Assembly: GCA_012845835.1 (NCBI GenBank)
Contig: JABAKD010000027.1
Coordinates: 15,658,073 to 15,722,072 of the forward strand
DNA length: 64,000 nucleotides
Direction of reading: 5' to 3'
Origin: Undaria pinnatifida
Lineage: Eukaryota; Sar; Phaeophyceae; Laminariales; Alariaceae
Shown: positions 23,936-64,000 of the stretch, piece after piece
Numbering within the stretch: position 1 is the first letter of the stretch
How the letters are laid out: each line of letters begins with the position of its first letter
The notes under the pieces: model-generated
What the model was told of the DNA's origin: nothing
Seen by the model: only the letters and a program-made list of their open reading frames with translations
Databases searched by the model: none
Made by a program: the position numbers and the translations under genes

Positions 23936-24895
23936 TGGGGTTGAGATTTCCGTTTGAAAAACTCGAGCCTGAAATTCTTAACTGTCAAAATCGTAACCAC
24001 TGTCGTCGCGTAGTGTATCTGCAAGAAGTGAGCGATCTACAGCAAAAAACAGCAGCATTGCAATAGCATTCGAGGAGTTGAATGACGAAGGCAGCGATAC
24101 CACCGTATTTCGCGCCTGAAACACCGGCAGCACGTCTCTCCACGATCAGACTACGAACAGTACAGACGGTCAGTCTGCGAGGCTCGGATCTAGATAATAA
24201 TACTATCACGCATGGTATATTCAGAAGCTGGCTCAGTGCGCGCCTCTCAATGACTACGAAGAGAACACGCAGCCGACATGGTCAGTCACCTTGCTGGCCC
24301 CGGATGCTTGATTGAATCAAAACATCACAAGAAACGCACTCGACACGTCTCTTCGTCGCCAGACTAAAGGGTCAGTCGGGGTGTGCTCGGATTTGTCCGA
24401 TCGTTTACTGATGAAGCTCGGAACCGGGTCCACTTAAGAAACGATAGCTATTTCATGGTAGTCTATCGTTAGTCTATATATCGAACTGTTGGCATTACCT
24501 TATGTACTGTACGCGTAGACTATGTTTGTGTGTGGTAACTTTTCTGCTCTATCGAATATCGAATCGAACAATTCGAAGTGCTGCCCTGCTCTCCCCCAAG
24601 CATGGGCGCCGACGAAGGCCGGCACCCATGCGGAGCCCTTGTATGTTCGAAAAATTTGTTCGTTCGTTCGTGTCCGGTTTGGTTCATTCGTAGGGGAACC
24701 CTCTCGAGTTTCGATTCTCGAGATTCTCGGTCCTGGCCGCACCGCGACGCAAATATCCACGCCATTGACCATCTTACACCACCTTCTGAACCTTTACGAA
24801 GTTTCAATTCTTTTCGTTGGCGCCGGCTGTGTCTAGTTGTGTGGTTCATTTGGCAGCGCGTGACCTTCTCGGGTTATATACATGTACATACATGC

Positions 24896-25010
24896 ACGGA
24901 GAGGTTCAAACGCATTTTTCAGTTTCTGTTTGTTCTCTTTAAGTACATGTACGGAGAGGTTCAAACGCAATTTTCAGTTTCTGTTTGTTCTCTTTCTTCC
25001 TTCCTCACCG
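24896..25010. repeat. 55-bp tandem duplication
   Basis: cggagaggttcaaacgca ... ttttcagtttctgtttgttctcttt occurs twice in a row with very few differences. Confidence 0.9.
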
Positions 25011-25334
25011 GCTCACACTTTTTACTCACGCTCCGCTATCATCACGTCGACGGCACCCGCTACACCTACTACTTGGATGTCTACACCGCACCAATTGACC
25101 GGGACTTATTTACCGTCCACCCTGTGTTATGGTACGGCTTTGAGTCACAATATGATAGCGCCTTTTCTGGTGGTTTGTTTCGCTATGGTGCTTTCTTGTC
25201 TCACCCCCCCGCCACACCGGTGGTACGCGGCAGGTTTTTGATGGGTGGCTTGCCGTATTATAGCGTCTTTCCTTCCATTGCTTTTTTTCGCGTTTTCCAG
25301 ACTTTTTAGTCAGGCCGTTTTAGAGGTGTGTGCC

Positions 25335-25989
25335 TTAAGTTATTGGGTGGGGACACAAATTGTCACCTGCAGGTCTGCCTATTGAGCAGGTCCTCGGTCA
25401 GTACTCGCTTTCTTAGCCGTAGTAGAGACGTAGCTTTATTAGATTCCACCAGAGCCCCGGATGACTTCTGAAAACGGAGGCGCATGCCTCGGTTTCATTT
25501 CCTGACTACCCCAAATAGATAACGCCAACATATCATACAAAAAAGGCCAAACTACCTATCAAATCAGATGATTGCAGACCTTTCAAGGCCGTACCTTAAC
25601 ATGTGGGAGTGGGTTTCAAGGAGCCGCATCTTCGACTCATGGTCTAGTTCGTAGAACCGGAGTTTCTCCGAATCTCTCATTTTTCTGCACATGCGGCTCA
25701 TCAGGGTGGGCTATTAGTGTTATGGTACGGCCTTGAGATAGCCGTAATTACCTGCTCTAATAGATAATTGGCCATTTTCATATAATGGGGTGGCGTTTTC
25801 TATTCGGGATAGCCAGGAAATAAAACGGAGGCACGCGCCTCATGTTTAGATGCTGTCCGGAGCTCTGGTGGAACTAATAGAGCTGGTTCTCTACCACGTC
25901 TTAAGGCTAAGAAAGTAAGTAATCATCGAGGAATTGCTCAAAAGGCAGACCTGCAGGGGAAACTCTGTATCTCACCCCTAATCACCTAA
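25335..25989. mobile_element. 655-bp fold-back element
   Basis: The left arm (about 25335-25560) is the inverted complement of the right arm (about 25760-25989). Matching blocks include CCTGCAGGTCTGCC, TACTTACTTTCTTAGCC-like, CCACCAGAGC, GCGCRTGCCTC and AATAGAtAACGCCA. Outer ends are TTAAGTTATTGGGTGGGGAC versus TTAGGTGATTAGGGGTGAGA. The ~200-bp loop has no ORF. No clear target duplication. Confidence 0.75.
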
Positions 25990-26336
25990 CGCCTGCAACT
26001 ACCGCCAAAGCTGTGGCCTTAGTCGCAGTTTGACCTATTAATTGGCGTCTAGTTGCCCGAGTGAGGGACCCTTTCGTTGGTAAAAGGCGTTTTTCCTTCC
26101 GTCCTCCCCCCACCGGAGTATTTCGCTGGTACTTTTCTTTGGTCGGGTCATCGTCGTGACGGAGGAACTATTTGTCGCCAACGAATGACTCATCAATCCA
26201 GTATCGTATCTGGCTTGTTTGGTTGAGGTCTGGGTGGCGTCAAGTTCGTGTTAACCCCTTTAGAACCCCAACATCCCTCCCCATACTAAATTCAAGTAAA
26301 CTTGTCCCTAAAAAGGGTTTCCAGTTGTAAAGGCAT

Positions 26337-26677
26337 TAAGGTATTAGTGGGGTATTAGTCCGTTTGACCACTCGCAAAAGGTCAACCCATAGCTTACCCA
26401 AACTAAGCCGTATAACACTCTCCCCCCCTGAAACGGTGGGATACCAGGTCGGCCGGATTGACAGGTCCGCCCGTATTACGGGCGGACCTGTCAATTATCC
26501 AAGCCGTTTCAGGAAGGGAGAGTGTTATAAGGCTTGGTTTGGGTAAGCTGTGGGTGAACTTTTTTCAAGTGGTCGAACGGACTAATCCCCCACTTAGTGT
26601 TATAGAACTTAGTTTGGGTAAGCTATTCGTTAACCTTTTGCAAGCGGTCAAACGGATTAACACCCCACTAATACCTG
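26337..26677. mobile_element. Palindromic element with perfect 19-bp central hairpin
   Basis: A perfect inverted repeat of 19 bp with a one-base loop is centred at 26476 (arms 26457-26475 and 26477-26495). It sits inside longer imperfect arms (26353-26475 and 26477-26585; shared blocks GTCCGTTTGACC, TAGCTTACCCAAACTAAG, TATAACACTCTCCC). A third arm copy at about 26594-26677 pairs with the outermost left end (GGTATTAGTGGGG). The DNA should extrude as a cruciform; no coding content. Confidence 0.8.
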
Positions 26678-27237
26678 AACATTCGCGTTTTGTCTCGTGC
26701 GAGACCATGGGACCTTTGTTAATACTATAATTAACAGCACGTTGTTTATCTGTCATTCATTGCTTGCAAGGGTGTTCCAAACTATTCCCCATTCCCCATT
26801 TCTGTAACTAGATTGTACGTTGATGCATGCGATGTTAATGGCAGTTAGCCAAACAACGGTATACTGGGGGTATTCTTCGCCATTTTTTCCAGATAGCAAG
26901 GGGAAATCTGCCTCAAGCACCACCATGTATCGGCAGTGCTTATTGGCCAAGGCAATCGTGTGCCGAGAACTTGACCGCAAATCCCAGTCGCCTCAATTAC
27001 GCGCCGACTAGAGCTGCAGTGGCCATGCTTGTCCTGTAGGGTTGTTTATTTGTAGTGGCGGTTGATCGAATACGTGGACGCGACAAACTGCAAGAAGCAG
27101 GCCAACAAGTAAGTGGAAATGAAAACGATGGGTCCGCCGGCGTTTTTATTTTTTTTCATTGCTTCAAATAAATCAAAACAGTGAGGCATGGGCGGTGCGT
27201 CAACGACTCGCATACATCGGCCGTCTTCTTCCGGGGA

Positions 27238-27332
27238 GAATATATATACTACATATATATATATTTTAATTATAGTCTATATATAAATTATATATATAAA
27301 TATATAGTCTAATATATAATATATAAGCTTCT
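27238..27332. repeat. AT-dinucleotide-rich block
   Basis: Almost pure A/T with TATATA runs and two tatagtctatata-like palindromes, in otherwise balanced DNA. No gene on either side was recognised. Confidence 0.85.
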
Positions 27333-28384
27333 CCAGCTTTTCAGTTGCCCCTTCCCGGAATGTTATCTATCTACCTTTTTGGTCGATGTGGTCGTAAGGA
27401 GCACTTACACGCAGGGATAAGAAACATGTTATACTACAAGTACCAACACCGCAGCTTGCAAAGATGATTATCGACTTTAAATTCGTCGAACTCACAGCTA
27501 AAATCGTTAGAATAATTTTATATAAATACTAGTATCCTACGGCACGGGCGCAAATAACCGAGATTCGCATATAGCAGCAACAGTTAGCAAGAAAGCACAG
27601 GCACAGGCTACGCGGCAGCGAATACGCGGGTAGTTCAAGCGGCGCTGGGAGATAGAAGGAGGGGCGCGGGCACCAGGAGGCACATGGAGGAGGGTTGAGT
27701 GACCCACAGTTGGCCGTTGGCTCACAGTTTTTGTCCGTGAATCATTGACGGACTCGACAACGTAGACAGTCGAAATTCGTCATGACTTGGGAGGGTCGAT
27801 TTTAGCTAAACGAAAATAAATGCGTAAGTTCACGCGCAATAGCCTCAACAACGACCATACACAGGCGGGGCCAAAAATAAGCTGAAACTTCGGAAGGGTC
27901 AAGGCGGCCAAAGGGAGTAAATTTGGCGTCGCAGGACGACCCAGGAACTAGTACCGAAAGCCGATAATCGAAAAATTGAGCGGGGTACGAGTGAGCTAAT
28001 CGGAACCGAAATACACGAACGAATTGACTCACTTTTGGAATATTGGTTTGGATGATACCCTTTTCGGGGTTATGACCTTCTAAAGGAACCAGTCATGTTA
28101 GGACTTGTTGCCGGGGTTAACATCGATGGCCGCATCACTCGGCATTCTTCGCGACAGGGAACAGTGAACCCTCCGCTATACTTCGATTCGTGGACTGTAC
28201 GTCTTGGCAGTGTTGGAAACCTGCACCATATAATGGTCTGCGGAACATGTATCCTCCGAAGTGTTGGAAGTTGACAACACTCGGAACGCGTAAAGTCGAT
28301 CGCGAACATGACGCGTATTGGTCCGTCGCAAACATTCTAGTTTCAAGGCCTTTACCATTGCAAAATCATGTCAACACCTACAGT

Positions 28385-28560
28385 ACCAGTGCGTACAGTG
28401 CGGGCTTCCTGTGGCGCCGATTTCATAGTGCCGGTGAAATCGCTTCGCACGACTGGAGGACGTTATTTACTGTTAGTAACACAACATCGGTGCTATACTC
28501 AATATTGCCGGTGTCCGGTATACTGCCTGGATCGTTGGCTGGCACACTCAGGCACTAGGG
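28385..28560. repeat. Copy of the AGTGCCGG/GGTGAAATC dispersed repeat
   Basis: Contains agtgccggtgaaatcgcttcgcacgactgga, sharing the core with copies at 3865-4030 (inverted), 52235-52515 and 61305-61385 (inverted, decayed). Confidence 0.6.
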
Positions 28561-28597
28561 GGGGGGTATCACTGTGTTTCAATGCGGTCCGTCTGAC

Positions 28598-28800
28598 AAT
28601 TCACACATCGGACACATCACCGACCTCCATTTGAAAATCTAGATTGTTCAGGAAGATCTGTCTTGTCTAGCTTGTGTTTCCCGGTGGGAGCCGTACGATC
28701 TGCATGATCTAGTACATGCTAAAGGGGTTGGATCCGTACTCGACATATACAGATGCTTCAAATTATAACAGATTATCTAGATCATGATCTGTCCGCTTGC
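28598..28800. mobile_element. GATC-rich MITE-like repeat, copy 2
   Basis: Begins cacacatcggacacatcacc and ends gatcatgatctgtccg; shares gggagccgtacgatctgcatgatctag with the 60.1-kb copy and gggagccgtaagatctgc with the 47.8-kb copy. Confidence 0.65.
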
Positions 28801-29683
28801 AAAGCCAACCGCGGGACAGTCTTATCCATATCCATATAACGGGTTTCATTGTACGAAGACGCTGCCGAGCTGCCGAGGAAAAACACGGTGTTCGTTGTTT
28901 GTTTTAGTATGCCCGCAAGGTCATGCCACCGCTCACGGGACGGATTAATCTCGTCCTCTTTGCTCGATACTCCGCGATACCACGTATCAGAAACACTTTT
29001 TTAATCGTCCTACAGCACATTCGCATAACACCTCTTCGCAGGTTACCAAGCCGCGACATATCTCGTCGCTACTGAGCGCAGATTTGGCGTCAAGGAGTAC
29101 GGATACCCAACACGAAACGACTATTCGTACGGATCGAAGACAAACCGAACACAAACACGAACCCAACACGGACAGCAAACCAACCGAATACGAACCGAAT
29201 ACGAACCGAATACGTATAACACCACAGACGGACCGAATGAAAACTAAACCCGAGCCGAGCACGAACCGAATACGATCCGAATTCGAACCGAATAAGGAAC
29301 GAACACGGACAGAACACGACTCGAACACGAACCGAACACGAACCGAAAAAGGAACAACAACAACTGGCGAAACATCCCTTGTCAAGCCTTTCTTCGCCCA
29401 CAACAACGAACGGCATCAACACAACGGACCCAGGGAAGCAAACATCGCACCAACCCCCCCTCCCCTCACCCTCCCTCGTCTGTTCTCAGCAACGGTGACC
29501 ACAAATCGCTTCAAACAGACACAAAACAGTATTTATCATCAAAACGAGCTAGCCTCCAATGAGAGCGCGCGTCTTGACAATCATTGGGTACAGGCGTGGT
29601 TACCATCCGTATCCCCCCGCCCTTCGCCCCGCCTCCCCGTACCCGATGCCTAGCGTGTTCTAGCTAGCGTTTTCTAGAGTTTC

Positions 29684-60799
<31,116 letters not shown>

Positions 60800-63700
60800 C
60801 TGAAAAACGAAACGCAAGAAGTATGAGACCACCGAATAGAGCCAGTGGGATAGGGTTGTTTCTTGTACATCAAGCATTGTCGGGGTTGAATTAAATGTTG
60901 TTTTCGGTCCAAACAGTCAACTTAAATCATAAGTAGTTGACGAAAAGCAACACACGCAATACAACTTAAGCTATGGTATGCTGAATCATCGCGACTATTA
61001 ATTGTTTTCAACCGGTATTTCAACACGTTCCGGCGCTAGCTGTCCGAATGGGTCTTTTCTTGGCCATGCATGGAGCCTCTTCCTCCGCAAACTTCCCAAG
61101 TGCCACTACACGAAACTGTAAATACCAGCTGCATGTTCCATTGCTGTACGAAGTGTCGAGAGCACGAAGCTTCAATAAAGTCGTACGCGATTTTACATTT
61201 CCTACTCCTCTGGAATGTCACCCCGCCTGCGCACGACAAACCCAGCACTATAGCGACAACCGGCACTACTCTGCATACTGTCATTATTAATACTGGTCGT
61301 TCCTATCTGTGCCAAGCGACTTTACAGGCATTATAGCGAGCAATCGGTACTACTCAACCGGCACTATAGAGGGACCACTACTGTATAGACTAATCCGGTC
61401 GCCCCGGTGGCGTATCAGGTTATCATCGACCCTGGTATGCGTCAGTTTCGTGAGTTCGAGCCCCACCGAGTGCATCCTCGTATAAATTTGTTGGGACTTT
61501 TTTTCTTGTGCACAAGTTGACTTGCGGAAAGCGCGAGAGCGTGAGTTAGCAACACTCGATGAAAAATCGACGAGCAGTGGGATTGCTGAACCCTATGCGC
61601 GATAAAAATTGAAGGCAAGAACCGGGGGGGAGACGGGACGACACCTGTGACCACGGCCTGTCCAGAAGCTGGAATGTACAAGTGTTAAAAAAATAAATAA
61701 AAAGACTAAGCTATGAACTCCTATGGGCTGGTCGGTGTTACTTGTGCGGTGGCTAATGGCGGTGGATAATTGCTTTTCCCTCAAGAAGTTTGTCCCCCTT
61801 TTCAACTTGCCACACCCCCCGGGATTCCAAGACAACCACATCCTCAACAGGGAAAAGGCTTTGTATTACATTTCCGTCCATAGAGGTACTGCACCACATT
61901 ATTTCTACCATAGTTTTCTACTCCATCCTATCGCAAGAGAAAACGACGTCTCCCACTCTCTCCCCGCTTAGACCATTGCGCGTGCTCCTAACGGCAAACG
62001 CCTGCCTACAGAGAACTCGCGTTCGGATGCGGCAAATGATGCTTCAACCGGACGACGCCAGCGCAGAGGTATAGGGATGCACTCGCACGGTCTTTTGCCC
62101 CCCGCCCTAGGGGCCGGCTTCGACTGCATTATCCGTGCAGTGTCCTCCTCGAATTTCATAGATTTGTCCTCCAAGTTTGTAAAAATTATCCCCCTCGAAA
62201 TTAAAACTATTAGCGCCGTAAGTTCGCAGGATTTGACGAAACAAAAAATTAGTCGGTAGCTGCCGTTAGCCACCAAACTGACTTTAGTTGGCAAGTGGGC
62301 TGGAGAAGCCAACTGGAGGCCCGACGACTTGCCGACTGAAGTCAGGCGAAAGCGAGCCAAATTAGTCCCTCCCGGCCGATTTGGGTCCGCTCAAATATGA
62401 AAAAGTACAACTTGCATTGAACACTCCTTCCTACAAGAATGGAACCTCAATAAGTCGGATAACCGGTATTTCCGAGAAAAGACTGTTAGTCCGACTGAAG
62501 ACTGGTTGGTGACTCAAGTCGTGCCGACTCACAGCTCTAATTATATTAAAAATATATATAAACTTGTCTGGCGCAGTCGGTCGCTAGTCGAGCCCTTTCC
62601 CGGACCTTTCGCTAGCCAGCGACCGTGAGTGGCCAGCACCAGGGACTTTTCGTGGAAACAGCTATTATCTTCTAACTTTTGGGGAGTAGCTTTCAGGACT
62701 GCCAGTTAGTTAGACCACGGTGGAGACGGTCACGTCAGTTTAGTGCCTCAACAAGTAGTTGGGCTAGATCGTCAGCAACATTGTCATGTCACCAGAAGGG
62801 AGAAAGCTGTTGTTGCTCTGGTCTGCTTGCCTGCTGCCGCTGTTGTTGCTACTACTGCTTGGCTGTAGCTGACCACTGCTTGGCTGTAGCTGACCACTGC
62901 TTAGCTGTGGTGCTCGGTGTGCAGGTGTGTTTACTCTGTGTTCCGTGTGTACTGGGATACCTGTACCGGGCAGATACATGCCGCGAAGCAAACCTCGACC
63001 TTCGAACAACGCCAGCCAACATCGCCTACTACAGAGAGGTTCAGTCGTGCCAAGTGATACTACCGGCAGTATATAGCGCAAAACGTACACACGCCTTCAA
63101 GCCAAAACTGAACTACATGTTTAGCATAAAGTTAGACAGCGCCATGACAGGAAGAAAAGAAGAGCATGGCGGAAGCGGGGAAGGTCCCGCCCTGCTCTAC
63201 TCTGCCTGTGTGCTGCCGCTGCTGCTACTGCTCTGCTGCTGTACCATGTGTCTCATGCATTGGTGCGGTGCGTGTGTTTGTTTTTTGTGTGATAAGACAG
63301 CACCACATATGTGTAGGGTATAATTGACTTTTTTTTTTCTTCGGACACATCTCTTCGTGCTCGCACCTTTGTCCGACACGTTACGGGGGGTGGGCACAAT
63401 TCGACGGTTGGGGTCACATTGCCCGAGGTTTGGGTGCGATCCGTGCAGTGTCGCGCGTGGCAAGTCTTTTAAACTTTTTTGGTCATGGGCACGGATAAGG
63501 CACATCCCCGGGTTTCCGCAACATCCAGCATCGTGCGCGCGTACAAAGGGTATACCTTTTTTACAAAGGGTATATATAGTTTTCAAGGTACTATACCCTT
63601 TGCGCGCATACCAGACCCAGAGGTATAACATAAGCAGTCGGTCTGGTGTTTGCCCTCTCATGAACACAGCCATGAACACAGCCAACACCCAAAGAGCACA

Positions 63701-63999
63701 ACAACGTTAAAAAACTGCCGCCAAGTAGCACCACCAGCAGGTTACACCGTGCGTGTGTGGCACATTCATCTGCGCCGTACTGCTGCTGCGGCTATTGATT
63801 TTTTCGGGGCTTGTGCTTCGTATATGTAATTGATTACCTGTCTTTTGCTGCTGTTGTGGGCGGCATCGACATTCTGGACGAAAATGTTAGCACCATTAGG
63901 ACCGTTTGGATTCAAGACTGTTGTATCAATGATTCTCATCATACTTCGAAGTATTATATTTTCGATCATGAATTTGTGTTCTTCCCCCCCCGCGAACAC
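60800..63999. other. Upstream E1 intron or 5' DNA, no exon recognised
   Basis: The next upstream E1 exon should encode the HGxxxGDxVxFxEVxGMxxLN segment; I could not find it on the minus strand to the window end. The stretch holds the SINE 61395-61702, a decayed AGTGCCGG repeat (61305-61385), GTCGGCAAG/GACTGAAG short repeats (62280-62560), a triplicated ctgaccactgcttggctgta unit (62867-62905) and TTTACAAAGGGTATA repeats near 63540-63600. Confidence 0.5.
61395..61702 (+). mobile_element. tRNA-derived SINE, copy 2
   Basis: 308 bp, head CCGGTCGCCCCGG, A box TGGCGTATCAGG at 61408-61419, B box AGTTCGAGCCC at 61453-61463 (spacing as in a tRNA gene), tail AAAAAAATAAATAAAA. Flanked by AGACTAAT (61387-61394) and AGACTAAG (61703-61710), an 8-bp duplication with one change. 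Confidence 0.88.
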
Positions 64000-64000
64000 A

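Noticed and set aside
27053-27113. Possible terminal exon (LIEYVDATNCKKQANK, stop) after a ttatttgtag acceptor
   Set aside because: No upstream exon in frame and no recognised family; too short to support a gene.
27802-28032. 76-residue minus ORF (MSQFVRVFRFRLAHSYPAQFF...)
   Set aside because: Looks protein-like in composition, but no homologue was recognised and no flanking exons were found.
63860-63895. Possible minus-strand 12-residue exon (NVDAAHNSSKRQ) with AG and GT borders
   Set aside because: Does not match the E1 segment expected at this point, and nothing else supports it.

Overview
The window is eukaryotic nuclear DNA. Two intron-rich, convergent protein-coding genes are embedded in repeat-rich sequence. 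Long introns (mostly 0.5-2 kb), GT-AG plus some GC-AG splicing, many kinds of simple repeat and a mixed load of non-LTR, Ty3-type LTR, SINE-like and MITE-like elements suggest a stramenopile with a medium-large genome. A brown alga of the Ectocarpus type is my best guess; it is inferred from gene architecture and not proven.

Gene 1 (+ strand, 4231-14711, 9 exons, 681 aa) is a Bicaudal-C-like RNA-binding protein: two KH domains, a long Asn/Gly/Pro-rich linker and a C-terminal SAM domain. All exon phases join without a gap. It has a 63-nt intron, a 30-nt micro-exon, and a splice donor that contains an in-frame stop, so a SAM-less form is possible.

Gene 2 (- strand, 60799 down to 29684, running off the right edge) is a ubiquitin-activating enzyme E1 (UBA1-like). 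About 870 residues are visible: the end of the first catalytic-cysteine half-domain and inactive adenylation half, the active adenylation domain, the catalytic-Cys domain with its PMCTLRNFP motif, and the C-terminal ubiquitin-fold domain. Roughly the first 200 residues lie outside the window or were not found. At least two introns are GC-AG. One intron (34245-44114) grew from about 0.5 kb to 9.9 kb by insertion of a Ty3/chromovirus-like LTR element, which carries a LINE, which carries a MITE.

Layout: 1-4230, hAT-like elements with GGGTC arrays, a short poly(A) SINE and other repeats; 4231-14711, KH/SAM gene with SINEs in its introns; 14712-29683, intergenic (CCAAT-rich minisatellite, low-complexity DNA, poly(C)-ended repeats, an element with an internal minisatellite, two fold-back elements); 29684-60799, E1 gene, each intron holding its own microsatellite or transposon; 60800-64000, intron or upstream DNA with a tRNA-derived SINE. 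The most informative results are repeat families whose boundaries can be read directly: a 4-bp-TSD MITE with a related empty site in the same window, a LINE and a shorter repeat sharing a poly(C) 3' end, and an LTR element whose primer-binding site extends over an entire tRNA-Ser complement. No CRISPR, operon, rRNA or bacterial feature was seen.
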